This document shows, one piece after another, positions 1 through 8,968 of a stretch of 36,910 bases of DNA (the first letter of the stretch is position 1; the number at the start of each line of letters is the position of its first letter). A program made the position numbers and the translations under genes. Source of the DNA: Gemmatimonadales bacterium (GTDB taxonomy: Bacteria > Gemmatimonadota > Gemmatimonadetes > Gemmatimonadales > GWC2-71-9); contig JAICUF010000015.1 of NCBI GenBank assembly GCA_025935995.1, forward strand, positions 1 to 36,910, in the 5' to 3' direction. Under the pieces are notes generated by a model. It saw nothing but the letters and a program-made list of their open reading frames with translations. It was not told where the DNA came from and did not search any database.

Positions 1-1
1 C

Positions 2-694
2 TATGCCTATCGTCTCTACGAGCGGGAGGAATGGGTCAAGCTCTTCGGCTCGATCACGCAGCCGTATGAGGAAGAATATCATCCCGAGCCGTTCAGCCGC
101 CGCTACGTGCGTCACCTGCCGGGCTGGTACGCGCAGAAGCATCCCGACGAGGACTGGGCGGAGACCTTCGCCGTCTGGATGACGCCGGGCGCCGACTGGA
201 AGGGCGAGTACGGCGGCTGGCCGATCGCCTGTGCCAAGCTCGAGTACTGCGCCCGCGCGATGGCCGAGCTGGGCGACGCCGAGCCGGCGGTGACGGATGA
301 CGAGCTGGACGAGGACGTGGGCGAGCTCGAGTACTCGGTGGAGCAGTTCTACCGCTCGGCGCAGGCCGAACGGGTGGACCTGCCGCCGGGCCTCGACGGC
401 GCGCTCAAGGCGATCTTCGAGGACCTCGACGATCCCGACGCCGAGGTGGCGGTGCTCCGCGAGGCGAGCGGGCTGATCGCGCGCTACGAGACGGAGCTGA
501 TGGCGAACGTGTACCGCTGGACCGGCCACTTTCCCGAGCGCACCCGCCCGCTCGTGCGGCATCTGGGCGAGCGCGCGAAGCAGCTCCGGCTGGGGTATCC
601 GGAGGCGCGCGAACAGTCGGCCATCGTGGCGCTCACCACGCTGGTAACGGCGCTGGCGATGAATCATGTGCATCGGGGGAGGTATCTGCCGTAG
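2..694 (+). CDS. Putative zinc-binding metallopeptidase, C-terminal part
   Basis: The reading frame is open from base 2 and ends at the TAG at 692-694, so the N-terminus lies before the window. The visible 230 residues begin YAYRLYEREEW and contain HLPGWYAQKHPDEDWAETFA, followed by a segment around WPIACAKLEY. From memory, this pattern belongs to putative zinc-binding metallopeptidases, where an HExGH-type motif sits just before the AYRL segment and DxAETFA supplies downstream conserved residues. The HExxH itself is therefore probably only a few codons outside the window. No signal peptide can be judged. A GTG at 107 could be taken as a start, but conserved sequence continues upstream of it, so this is a window truncation and not a short gene. 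The substrate is unknown. Confidence 0.65.
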   Translation, partial: YAYRLYEREEWVKLFGSITQPYEEEYHPEPFSRRYVRHLPGWYAQKHPDEDWAETFAVWMTPGADWKGEYGGWPIACAKLEYCARAMAELGDAEPAVTDDELDEDVGELEYSVEQFYRSAQAERVDLPPGLDGALKAIFEDLDDPDAEVAVLREASGLIARYETELMANVYRWTGHFPERTRPLVRHLGERAKQLRLGYPEAREQSAIVALTTLVTALAMNHVHRGRYLP

Positions 695-781
695 CGAAAC
701 AGGCCGACCGGCGGATGGGCAGCAGGGCCGCGGCCTGGGGAGGAGCTTGCGGACCTCCCGGACCGTCCGCATGTTGGCACG

Positions 782-2044
782 ATGCATCGGCGCCTTGCGT
801 CGGTCCTCCTGCTCGCCGCCTGCCTCGCGACCGGGTCCTGTGCGGACCCGGTCGAGCCGCCCGGCGGTGATCTGCCCGGCGATCCTCCAGCCAAGCCGCC
901 CGTGGGCCCGCCGGGCACCGGGCCGGAGTCACTCGTCGCGCTTCACATCACAGCCCCCGGCGTGCTCGAGCTGCATGGTGCCGAGCTGCTCACCATCACC
1001 GGCATCACCAGAGCGGGCTATAGCGTAGTACTCCCCGGACCGCCGGTCCTGTCATCGAGCGATCCTGCCACGGCATCCGTCTCCCCCGCCGGTGTGGTGA
1101 CGGGCCTGCTGAGGGGAACCGCCACGATCACCGCCCGCTACGGTGCGCTGGTGAGCACGCTGGCCCTCACGGTCCGCACACGCGTCCGCATCGAGCCTGG
1201 GTACAGCGGAAACACCTACTGGCCGATGGCGGCCGGCGACACTCTGCAGTTCACGGCCGCGCTGGTGGACGCGAATGGCATCGTCGTCGAATCGGCCCCG
1301 GCCGTGACCTGGGCATCGAACAATCCCACGGTGAGCGTGAGTGCGGCGGGCCAGGTCATCAGCTCGCAGGTGAATGAGGCGGCGACCATCACCGCGACGG
1401 CTGCCGACGGCTCCGCGTCGGTGGACGTCGTGGTTTCGGATGTGCTCGCCGGACAGCCGGCAATAATCCGGTTCGCGCACGCGGCGCTTGGCGTAGGTCC
1501 GATCACGTTCGTGCCAAGCCGTGGGGAGCCGGTCACGCTCACGTACGGTCAGGCGATCGAGCGGCCGGTGATGTCGGGGAGTTTCACCGTCCAGACCACC
1601 GGATTGCCCGCGCCCGCGCCCTTCGGGATACCATCGGGATTCGTCGGCGTAATTCGGGGAGGCGACCATCTGACGCTGTTCGCGGTCGGAGGCGCCAATT
1701 ACGCGAGCGTTGCACCCATCTGGACCACGCCCGCCAGCGTTGCGCCCGACTCGGGGCTCGTCCGCATCGTCCAGGGCTGGACGCCGTTTCCGGTTGTCTA
1801 CATCCGGCCGACCGGCGCCGCGGCCGACGGGCTGCCCGAGCAATGCTACTTCGATCCGATGAACGCCAGCCCGTACTACCCGCTGGCGGCCGGGGGCTTC
1901 GATCTGATTCTGCAACAGAAATACGGCTCACCCACCGCGCCGGTCCGGCTGCCCGTGGCGGCCACGGCCGGCCACGGCGTGACGATGGTACTGGTCGGCG
2001 ACTCTCCGGCGACCGCGGGCGTCGTGACGTTCGCCGACTTCTAG
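782..2044 (+). CDS. Lipoprotein with Big2 (Ig-like) and DUF4397-like domains
   Basis: This is a 420-residue exported protein. It starts at the ATG at 782 and has an arginine-containing n-region, a hydrophobic core and a lipobox-like LATGSC with Cys at residue 21, so it is probably a lipoprotein. A Pro/Gly-rich linker follows. Residues about 60-130 look like a bacterial Ig-like Big2 domain (SVSPAGVVTGLLRGTATITA), and a second, more diverged Big2-like stretch follows to about residue 215. The C-terminal half (from IIRFAHAALG) resembles DUF4397, a beta-rich domain of surface proteins. No enzymatic motif is visible. The likely role is surface adhesion or structure. It is followed closely by the MauG-like gene on the same strand, so co-transcription is plausible. 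Confidence 0.65.
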   Translation: MHRRLASVLLLAACLATGSCADPVEPPGGDLPGDPPAKPPVGPPGTGPESLVALHITAPGVLELHGAELLTITGITRAGYSVVLPGPPVLSSSDPATASVSPAGVVTGLLRGTATITARYGALVSTLALTVRTRVRIEPGYSGNTYWPMAAGDTLQFTAALVDANGIVVESAPAVTWASNNPTVSVSAAGQVISSQVNEAATITATAADGSASVDVVVSDVLAGQPAIIRFAHAALGVGPITFVPSRGEPVTLTYGQAIERPVMSGSFTVQTTGLPAPAPFGIPSGFVGVIRGGDHLTLFAVGGANYASVAPIWTTPASVAPDSGLVRIVQGWTPFPVVYIRPTGAAADGLPEQCYFDPMNASPYYPLAAGGFDLILQQKYGSPTAPVRLPVAATAGHGVTMVLVGDSPATAGVVTFADF

Positions 2045-2064
2045 CCACCATGCGACTAGGTACC

Positions 2065-3189
2065 ATGCGACGCCGCGTCCTGCTCGCAGCGCCGCTACTG
2101 CTCGCGGCCTGTGAGCCCGCGAAGCATCGTGCGGCCGGCGGGGATCGACCCGGCAGCTGCGATCCCCTGCTCCCGGCCGAGCGGTATTCCTACTCAGATG
2201 GCGACGCTCCGGTGCCCGGGCACTTCCTCTCCTCGCCCGCCGGAACCGTGCGATTCTCGGACAACACCCCGCGCGACAATCCCATCACCAACGCCGGCGC
2301 GGCGCTCGGCCGGGTGCTCTTCTACGACCGGCGGCTGTCGGTGGACGGCCGTGTCGCATGCGCATCATGTCATCAGCAGGCGTTCGGATTCGGCGACACG
2401 GCGCGATTCAGTCCCGGCGTCCATGGCGGACATCGTCCGCGGCGCAGCATGGCGCTGGCAAACGCGCGCTTCAATGCCACCGGCCGCTTCTCCTGGGATG
2501 AGCGCGGCACCTCGCTCGAGGCCCAGGTCCTCCAGCCGATCCAGGACACGAGCGAGATGGCGATGGGCCTGGACACGCTCGAGCACCGACTCGCCGCGCT
2601 GCCGTACTACCGCGGCCTCTTCGCGGCGGCATTCGGCTCGCCCGACGTGACGCGGGACCGCATCGCCGCGGCGCTCGCGCAATTCGTGCGCGCGCTCATC
2701 TCTTCAGGGTCGCGCTTCGACGCCGTGTTCCTGACGGGCGGCGCGCCGGACTACGGGCGGCTCACCGACGACGAGCGCCGGGGCCTGCGGCTATTCACTA
2801 CCGCCGGATGCGTCAACTGCCACCGCAGCATCACCCAGTTTGCGGACAAGGCGAGCAACAACGGGCTCGACGCGATCCCGACGGACACCGGGGCCGGCGA
2901 CGGCCGCTTCAAGCCCGCCTCGCTTCGAAACATTGCGGTACGGCCACCTTACATGCACGACGGCCGGTTCCGGACCCTCCGCGAAGTGGTCGAGTTCTAT
3001 GCCAGCGGAGTGCAGGACAGCCCCGACCTGGATCCGAGGCTGCGCGCGGCCGATGGCAGCCCCCGCCGGCTGCCTCTGGCGCCCGGTCAGGTGGACGACC
3101 TCCTCGCGTTCCTGCGGTCGCTCACCGATTCGGCATTCCTGCATGCCGCGCGATTCGCGGATCCGTTTCCGTGCCACCGGATGACGTGA
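2065..3189 (+). CDS. MauG/cytochrome c peroxidase family di-haem lipoprotein
   Basis: This is a 374-residue protein with two c-type haem sites, CASCH at 99-103 and CVNCH at 249-253. A later PPYMHDGRF segment is the region that usually supplies a distal Met ligand in this family. The family includes bacterial di-haem peroxidases, which reduce hydrogen peroxide in the periplasm, and MauG enzymes, which oxidise protein substrates. The N-terminus MRRRVLLAAPLLLAAC is a short lipoprotein signal with Cys16. I chose the ATG at 2065 because AGG lies 4 nt upstream. The ATG at 2050 is in frame and possible, but has no visible ribosome site. The gene follows the Big2 lipoprotein by about 20 nt. Both haem motifs are intact. 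The electron donor and substrate cannot be told from sequence. Confidence 0.85.
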   Translation: MRRRVLLAAPLLLAACEPAKHRAAGGDRPGSCDPLLPAERYSYSDGDAPVPGHFLSSPAGTVRFSDNTPRDNPITNAGAALGRVLFYDRRLSVDGRVACASCHQQAFGFGDTARFSPGVHGGHRPRRSMALANARFNATGRFSWDERGTSLEAQVLQPIQDTSEMAMGLDTLEHRLAALPYYRGLFAAAFGSPDVTRDRIAAALAQFVRALISSGSRFDAVFLTGGAPDYGRLTDDERRGLRLFTTAGCVNCHRSITQFADKASNNGLDAIPTDTGAGDGRFKPASLRNIAVRPPYMHDGRFRTLREVVEFYASGVQDSPDLDPRLRAADGSPRRLPLAPGQVDDLLAFLRSLTDSAFLHAARFADPFPCHRMT

Positions 3190-3205
3190 GCCGCCGAGGC
3201 CTCAC
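3186..3205. terminator. Hairpin across convergent stop codons
   Basis: GTGAG and CTCAC arms, extended by two further pairs past a one-base bulge, span the TGA of the plus-strand peroxidase gene (3187-3189) and the TGA of the minus-strand SemiSWEET gene (3202-3204). There is no T-tract on either side, so it is a weak bidirectional terminator candidate at best. Confidence 0.3.
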
Positions 3206-3465
3206 CCATATCGCGCCTTTGCGGCGAGGATCGCCAGCGCCAGCAGGAGCACGGTGCTGTTGGTCCAGAAGAGCGGCGCGTTCCCGAGCAGCACGCCGTA
3301 GCAGGTCCAGGCCGCCGCCTGGATCACGAGCAGGATGAAGGTGCCGGCCGAAAGGTCCTGGGTCCGGTGCGACCGCCAGACTCGTATGGTCTGGGGCACG
3401 AATGACAGGACGGTGAGCGCGCCGGCCGCGGTGCCGACGACTGACGCCAGGTGCGAATTCGACAG
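3202..3465 (-). CDS. SemiSWEET-type PQ-loop sugar transporter, CTG start
   Basis: This is an 87-residue membrane protein with three hydrophobic segments and the PQ-loop signature SFVPQTIRVWRSHRTQDLS (about residues 20-38), the size and layout of bacterial SemiSWEETs. These dimerise to form a sugar uniporter in the inner membrane. No ATG, GTG or TTG occurs in this frame until a GTG inside the PQ motif, which would remove most of TM1. A CTG at 3463-3465 gives an N-terminus of normal length and has GGAG (complement of 3473-3476) 7 nt upstream. It therefore looks like a CTG-initiated gene. It lies about 25 nt after the FG-GAP gene on the same strand and may be the last gene of that operon. An automatic caller may miss it or start it at the internal GTG. 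The family call is firm. The start is inferred. Confidence 0.75.
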   Translation of the reverse strand: MSNSHLASVVGTAAGALTVLSFVPQTIRVWRSHRTQDLSAGTFILLVIQAAAWTCYGVLLGNAPLFWTNSTVLLLALAILAAKARYG

Positions 3466-3488
3466 TATTGCGCTCCGATGCGAAGGGG

Positions 3489-5324
3489 CTATGACCCCTG
3501 ATGGAAGTACGTCAGCCCGCCTCCCGCATTCCCCACCAGCACGTCCAGCCTTCGATCCCCATCCAGATCCCCGAAGGCCGGCGCCGAGAACGGCGGCCAG
3601 TCCACCATGACGGACTCCGCCGTGAACACCGCCGCGGTCCGTGTCCCCGTGTTCCGGTACACGAGCGGCGCCCCCGCCTGCGTGCCCACCACCAGGTCGA
3701 TTCGTCCGTCCCCGTTCACGTCCACCAGCCGGGGCACCGCCCGCGCCCCGGCCTTCACGCCGAGCCATTCGTCGCTCACGAGGGTGAACTTCGGCGCGGT
3801 GCGCGTCCCGTCGTTCCGGTAGTAGTTGAGCGAGCCCGAGGACTCCCCGACGACCATGTCGAGGTCGCCGTCGCCGTCCAGATCCGCCAGCGCCGGCGTG
3901 GTGTGGCTTCCGCGCGTGATGCGGATCAGCGCGCTGTCGGCCAGCGCGAAGTGCGGCGCGGCGGGTGACCCGTCGTTCCGGTACCAGCGCACCATGTCGC
4001 GCCAGGTGCCGAGGATCAGGTCGGGCTTCCCGTCGCCATCGAGGTCGGCCAGCGCCGGCGCGAAGTGATAGCCGGGCTCGACCGCGATCGTCCCCTCGCT
4101 CCGGAACGACGGCGCCTTCGCGGTGCCCACGTTGCGCAGGAAATAGAGCGACCCGCTCTGCGCCGATCCCGGCTCGATCTTGTTGCCGATCACGAGGTCG
4201 AGATCGCCGTCGCCGTCGATGTCGCCCAGCGCCGGGCTGCTCTCGCTCCCGACGTCGAGCATGTCGAGGAACTGGCGGGTCCGCACCGTCCAGGCCCCCG
4301 GCGTCGGCTGCGTGAGGAGATAGAGATTCGCGCGCGAGGTGGTGGTCGGATCGTACGCGCCGCCGATCACGCCGACGAGCATGTCGAGACGCCCGTCCCG
4401 GTCGAGATCCGCCACCGCCGGCGCGTTGTAGCCGCTGGTGCGGAGCGGGTTCCCCGGCGGGAAGGGGATCGGCGTGTCCCGCATGTTGGTCGCGGCACAG
4501 CTGCCGTTGTTCCGGATCCAGAGGAGGCCGGGCTCGAAGTAGTCTCCCCAGAGGATGTCGCGGTCGCCGTCGCCGTCCACGTCCACCAGCGCCATGGTGT
4601 TGGCGCCGTGCAGCGTCGGGCCCGGCGGGCCGTTCTGGTTGGCGTCGCCGCCGATGATCTGGATGCCCTCGAAGCGGTCCACCAGCTTCCGGAACCTGGG
4701 CCCCGAGGCGGGATCGAGCGACGCCATCTCGAAGCGCGTCACCGTCCCGTCGACGCGGCCGAGCATGAGGTCGAGTCTGCCGTTGCAGTCGAGGTCGGCG
4801 AACTGGGGGATGTTCTGGCGATCCGCGAAGATCGGGACCCCGGTCTCGTCGCGCACGCTGTCCGCGGCCATCACGAGCCGCGCCGCGCGCGGCCCGCCGT
4901 CGTTCCGGTACCAGCGCATGTAGCTGTAGGGAGACTCGGCGAAGAGATCGAGATCGCCGTCGCCGTCGGCATCCACGAACCGGCTCCACTCGCCGACATC
5001 GAGGTTCTGCCAGCGGTCGGTGCGCCAGGTGTAGCTCACCGGGCTCATCGCGTCGGGGCCGGTGCGCTCGAAGAAGATGAGGCGGCCGGGGTATTCCTGG
5101 ATGAAGAGATCGAGGTCGCCGTCGCCGTCGATGTCGACGAGCTGCGGGCGCGGATGCTCGAACCCACCGAGGAAGGGGAAGGTGTAGGTGTGGCCGCTGT
5201 CGTCGGCGACCGGGAAGCCGGCGACGAGCCGCTCGAACGAAGGCCAGAACGCCGGATCCCGCGGTGCCGCGGCGGGGAGCGCGGCGCAGGCGACGAGCGC
5301 CAGCGCCGCACCCAGTCGCTTCAA
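3489..5324 (-). CDS. Secreted FG-GAP/VCBS repeat beta-propeller protein
   Basis: This is a 611-residue exported protein. A signal peptide (residues 1-20, ending near AAA) is followed by about ten repeats carrying Ca-binding-like D-x-D-G-D-G-x-x-D loops, for example DIDGDGDLDLFIQEY, DADGDGDLDLFAES, DLDGDGDLDMVVGE and DVNGDGRIDLVVGT. Such FG-GAP/VCBS repeats fold as integrin-like beta-propellers and usually act in surface binding. No catalytic domain is seen. The start is TTG at 5322-5324, which overlaps the TGA of the upstream YncE-like gene (TTGA). It is the third gene of the minus-strand propeller operon, and the TTG start fits translational coupling. The ligand is unknown. One repeat has DLDCNGRLD, with Cys replacing Gly in the loop. 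Confidence 0.85.
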   Translation of the reverse strand: MKRLGAALALVACAALPAAAPRDPAFWPSFERLVAGFPVADDSGHTYTFPFLGGFEHPRPQLVDIDGDGDLDLFIQEYPGRLIFFERTGPDAMSPVSYTWRTDRWQNLDVGEWSRFVDADGDGDLDLFAESPYSYMRWYRNDGGPRAARLVMAADSVRDETGVPIFADRQNIPQFADLDCNGRLDLMLGRVDGTVTRFEMASLDPASGPRFRKLVDRFEGIQIIGGDANQNGPPGPTLHGANTMALVDVDGDGDRDILWGDYFEPGLLWIRNNGSCAATNMRDTPIPFPPGNPLRTSGYNAPAVADLDRDGRLDMLVGVIGGAYDPTTTSRANLYLLTQPTPGAWTVRTRQFLDMLDVGSESSPALGDIDGDGDLDLVIGNKIEPGSAQSGSLYFLRNVGTAKAPSFRSEGTIAVEPGYHFAPALADLDGDGKPDLILGTWRDMVRWYRNDGSPAAPHFALADSALIRITRGSHTTPALADLDGDGDLDMVVGESSGSLNYYRNDGTRTAPKFTLVSDEWLGVKAGARAVPRLVDVNGDGRIDLVVGTQAGAPLVYRNTGTRTAAVFTAESVMVDWPPFSAPAFGDLDGDRRLDVLVGNAGGGLTYFHQGS

Positions 5325-6448
5325 CGAACGCCCCCGAGACCCATCCCCGCCGCGTAGCGGCCAACGGGAATCACGCGGGTGACCTTGTCGGTGCGCGCAT
5401 CGATGAACGCCAGCGTGCCGCCGGCGCGCGGGGCGTTCATGCCGGCGTGCATTCCGCCGTGCATCGTGTCCGCCGCCGTAACCGGCACGGCCGCCGTCTC
5501 CGGCCCGTGGCTCGACACATAGACCGTCCGGCTGTCGGGTGAGACGACGACGCCATGCGGCTCGCTGAAGGCCGAGTCGCGAATGACCGCCGCCACCGTC
5601 CAGGTCGCGGTGGAGACTTCGGTCACCGCCCCGCTCCGCTGGTCACCCAGCCAGACGCCGCGGCCATCGGGCGAGTAGGCGATCTGGTACCCGAACGGCA
5701 GCACACTGGCGGAGCCCAGGAGCTTCGGCGTGCCGGTGGTCACGTCGAGTCCGAGAAGCCGCGCGGTGAGCTGCGTGGAGGCGGCGAGGGTGCGCCCATC
5801 GGGCGAGAGCGCGAAGGTGACGTACGCGTTGAGCGGGCCCTCGAGCGTGGTCAGGGTGACGTGCTCGTCCGGCGTGATGGTCGCGATCCGGTTGTCGCCC
5901 AGGCCGGCGACGTACACCCGGCCGGTCACCGTGTCCGCCGCGATCGCGTGCGGCCGCGGCAGGATCACGTCCAGCTCGTCCAGGAGCTTCATGTCGCTCC
6001 GGCGGATGACGCCGATGCTCGACGGGGCGTTCACCGCGCCCATCGACCGCGACGCATAGAGCCGGTCGTGCACGTGGTCGAGAGACAGCATCCCCGGCGT
6101 CTCCATCGCGATCTGGCCGGTGAGATGATTGTCGCGGTCGAACCTGGCCACCGCGTTGCCGCCGATCAGCGACACGTACCATGCCGACCCGTCCGGCTCG
6201 GCCACGATCGAGTGGGGCTTGGAGTCCGCGGTGAACCCGGCGGCCTTGAGATCCACCGTGGCGATGAGCCGGCCGGTGGCGGCGTCCACCACGCTCACCG
6301 TGGCGTCGCTCTGGTTGGGGACGTAGACCCGGGCGCCGGTGAGCGCCGCGTGCGCGGGGGCCGTGCCACCCGGCTGCTGGCCGCCCGAAGCGCAGGCGGC
6401 CGAGAGAAGGAGCGCCGCGAGCGCGGCGCCCCGGGAGTGCGTGCTCAT
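5321..6448 (-). CDS. YncE-like seven-bladed beta-propeller lipoprotein
   Basis: This is a 375-residue protein starting MSTHSRGAALAALLLSAAC, a lipoprotein signal with Cys19. The mature part consists of repeats of the YVPNQSDATVSVVDAATGRL type, typical of YncE-like/lactonase-like propellers. The family binds ligands or DNA, or has no known activity, and no lactonase metal site is evident. A Met/His-rich loop, MHGGMHAGM (from about residue 329), interrupts a late blade and could bind copper; that is a guess from composition. The start ATG at 6446-6448 overlaps the TGA of the upstream LVIVD gene (ATGA), and its own stop overlaps the TTG of the FG-GAP gene. An in-frame upstream extension to 6547 exists but lies inside the upstream gene and lacks a signal peptide. 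Confidence 0.8.
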   Translation of the reverse strand: MSTHSRGAALAALLLSAACASGGQQPGGTAPAHAALTGARVYVPNQSDATVSVVDAATGRLIATVDLKAAGFTADSKPHSIVAEPDGSAWYVSLIGGNAVARFDRDNHLTGQIAMETPGMLSLDHVHDRLYASRSMGAVNAPSSIGVIRRSDMKLLDELDVILPRPHAIAADTVTGRVYVAGLGDNRIATITPDEHVTLTTLEGPLNAYVTFALSPDGRTLAASTQLTARLLGLDVTTGTPKLLGSASVLPFGYQIAYSPDGRGVWLGDQRSGAVTEVSTATWTVAAVIRDSAFSEPHGVVVSPDSRTVYVSSHGPETAAVPVTAADTMHGGMHAGMNAPRAGGTLAFIDARTDKVTRVIPVGRYAAGMGLGGVR

Positions 6449-8829
6449 GGAACCGGTGCCACTTCCTGGTCGCGGAGAACGAAGACGCCTTCCGCTCCGC
6501 TGGTTACGACGATCGTGCCGCTCTTGAAGAACGGATAGTTGCTCCACGACCCGCCGAAGCCCGGCGCCTCGGCTCCCACCGGCACGGTGTCGAAGTAGGC
6601 GACTTCCTTCGGCTTGAGGCGATCCTTGATGTCGATCACGCGGAGCCCGCTCACGTAGTTCGACTCGTACATCCGGTCGCCCTTGATGTAGAGGTTGTGG
6701 TCAGTCGCGTCGATCGCCGCCGTGTACTCGCCGGCGAGCACCGGCTCGTCCAGCTTCTGCAGGTCCCAGATGAGCGTGCGCGTGCCCTTCACCTTGCCCT
6801 GCAGCTCGTCCAACTCGTCATTGGAGTAGAAGTAGCGCTGGTCCTCGGTCAGCCACCCCTGGTGGGTGTAGCCCACGTTCGGGTAGGTGCTGCGGCCGAT
6901 CGTCTTCGGGTTCGACTTGTCGCTCACGTCGTCGATGCTGATCGCCGTCTCGTTGGCGGAGAAACAGACCTCGTGGCCGGTGTAGCGGCTGTCGGGACCC
7001 TTGTAGACGGTGCACTGCGCGTCATGGGTGTAGCCGGTGCCCGCGCGGCCGGTGGACTTGTCCTGGAAGCAGCCGGCGAATTCGGGGTTCAACGGGCTCT
7101 TGATGTTCACCATGTGCAACCCGCCGCCGCAGGTCTCCCCGCCGCTCGCGGTGCCCACGAGGAAAGCGTAGCCGGTCAGCGTGTCGATCACGATGTTGTG
7201 CACGCTGCCGGCGTTGCTGTAGTGCGCATCCTCGGTGAACGTCTGCGGCGTGGTGACCTTCCGGAGCCGGGTGAGGTCGAAGATCTGCACGCCGTGATTG
7301 GGCGAGCCGTCCGCCACGATGAAGGCGTGGTTCTTGTACACCTTGATGTCGCGCCAGGCCGAAGTCGGCGTCCCCTTGGTGCGCGGCAGGTTGCCGAGGT
7401 AGCGGGGGTGGTTCGGGTTGGAGACGTCGATGAACCCGGTGCCGTCGGTCCGGCCCACCAGCGCGTACTCCTTGTTCGTCTGCGGATCGGTCCAGCCCCA
7501 GAGATCGTTCATGTGCGTGCCGCGTCCGCCGCCGACGGCCTCGACCGGCATGAACGCCTGCAGCGTGACCTTCTCGCAGCCGAAGATGCTGGCCTTGCCG
7601 CTGGTGCACTGGACGTCCCGGCCGCTCACGGCGGCGGGGCGGCTGACCGGCGCGGAGACGGTGGTCTGGCGCCAAGCACCGGCGGGGGTGCGGGTGAGGA
7701 GAGCGGCGAGCCCCTGTCCGTTGTCGGCGAAGGGGAGCCCGACGACGGCGACCTTGCCGTTCACGATGATGCCGAGACCGAAGGCCGCCTGCACGGCGGA
7801 ATCGGACGAGATCGCGGCGACGGCGCTGAAGCGGCCGCCGGTATCGGCGGTGAAGCGGTGGACCTGGCCCTCGAAGCGGTTGGCGCCCGGCGCTCCGACC
7901 CACACCTCCTTGCCCGACGCGGCGAGCGAGGCGCCGAACTGGGTGCCCGGCTGCGCGGCGAAGGGGAAGAGCGTCGCGGCCGGATTCCAGTGGCCGGAGG
8001 CGCTGTCGTGATCGAAGGCGACGACGGCGCCCAGGTTCTGGTTGATGCCGGGCGCGCCGACGTAGATGCGGTCGCCCGCCACCAGCACCGACTGCCCGAA
8101 GCGGCCGGCCTTGGCGAGCTCGGGGCGGCCCGGATACGCGAGACGCGCCTCCTGCTTCCAGCTGCTGCCGGCGCGGCGGAAAACGTAGGCGGCGCCGGTG
8201 CCGGAGTCGGTGGGCGCGGCGCCCACGACGAGGACGTCGCCCGCGGTGGAGACGGGGCCGCCGAAGGCGCTGCCGGCCTTCCGGTCGTCGGGATGCAGCG
8301 TGCTCTCGAGCGTCCACGCGGTTCCGTTCCGGCGATAGACCATGAGCGCGCCCGCGAGGCTGTCGACTCCGGTGGCGCCGATCAGCGCCATGTCGCCGCT
8401 CAGGGCCAGCGTACGACCGAAGCGGGAGTTGGAGTCGGCGCCGGCGATGATCGACACGTGGGTCCAGCCGCCGTTCGCGCCACGCTGATAGACGTGCACC
8501 TTGCCCGGGGCTTCGATCGCCGCGGTCTCGGTGACCAGGAGCGTGTTGCCGTCGGTCGCGAGGGTGCGGCCGAAGCCGTCGGCCTGGGCCGAGTCGGGGG
8601 CCGCGAGCCTGCCGACCTGTCGCCAGGCTCCCTTGGCGTCCTGGCTGTACACGTAGACATAGCCGGGCGAGTAGGTGTTGCCGGGCTGGCCGATGAAGAC
8701 CTGACGGCCGTTCATCGCCAGCGAGCCGCCGAAGTTGAGGCTGTTCTGCGCCGCGGCCGGCGTGGCCGGAGCTGCGGCCAGGACGGCGGCGGCGCCGAGC
8801 GGGATGGCGCGTGAGAGGACACGGAACAT
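6445..8829 (-). CDS. Choice-of-anchor B family protein (FG-GAP plus LVIVD repeats)
   Basis: This is a 794-residue secreted protein. The start at 8829 gives a clear signal peptide ending ATPAAAQN and has GGAG about 9 nt upstream. The in-frame ATG at 8874 would only add 15 residues in front. The N-terminal half (to about residue 390) has repeats such as FGRTLALSGDMALIGATG, an integrin-like propeller. The C-terminal half has LVIVD repeats (TGFIDVSNPNHPRYLG, HGVQIFDLTRLRKV) and the segment VGYTHQGWLTEDQRYFYSND, which marks choice-of-anchor B proteins. These are cell-surface proteins of unknown function. It is the first gene of a three-propeller operon and overlaps the YncE-like gene by 4 nt (ATGA). 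No C-terminal sorting signal was recognised. Confidence 0.85.
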   Translation of the reverse strand: MFRVLSRAIPLGAAAVLAAAPATPAAAQNSLNFGGSLAMNGRQVFIGQPGNTYSPGYVYVYSQDAKGAWRQVGRLAAPDSAQADGFGRTLATDGNTLLVTETAAIEAPGKVHVYQRGANGGWTHVSIIAGADSNSRFGRTLALSGDMALIGATGVDSLAGALMVYRRNGTAWTLESTLHPDDRKAGSAFGGPVSTAGDVLVVGAAPTDSGTGAAYVFRRAGSSWKQEARLAYPGRPELAKAGRFGQSVLVAGDRIYVGAPGINQNLGAVVAFDHDSASGHWNPAATLFPFAAQPGTQFGASLAASGKEVWVGAPGANRFEGQVHRFTADTGGRFSAVAAISSDSAVQAAFGLGIIVNGKVAVVGLPFADNGQGLAALLTRTPAGAWRQTTVSAPVSRPAAVSGRDVQCTSGKASIFGCEKVTLQAFMPVEAVGGGRGTHMNDLWGWTDPQTNKEYALVGRTDGTGFIDVSNPNHPRYLGNLPRTKGTPTSAWRDIKVYKNHAFIVADGSPNHGVQIFDLTRLRKVTTPQTFTEDAHYSNAGSVHNIVIDTLTGYAFLVGTASGGETCGGGLHMVNIKSPLNPEFAGCFQDKSTGRAGTGYTHDAQCTVYKGPDSRYTGHEVCFSANETAISIDDVSDKSNPKTIGRSTYPNVGYTHQGWLTEDQRYFYSNDELDELQGKVKGTRTLIWDLQKLDEPVLAGEYTAAIDATDHNLYIKGDRMYESNYVSGLRVIDIKDRLKPKEVAYFDTVPVGAEAPGFGGSWSNYPFFKSGTIVVTSGAEGVFVLRDQEVAPVP

Positions 8830-8968
8830 CGTCGTGGGACTCCGGGATGAGAGGGCTGAGCTGCCGGCATTCATTATATGCGGGAGTCGCGCCGATGGGA
8901 GGGCGCACGGACTAACGAGACGTGGGTGCGGGACGGAAGGTTTCGGACGACGTCGGTGCCGGCGACCG

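Noticed and set aside
722-736. Short GC-rich hairpin after the first gene as a terminator
   Set aside because: The stem is short and imperfect with no T-run. Such stems are expected by chance at this base composition.
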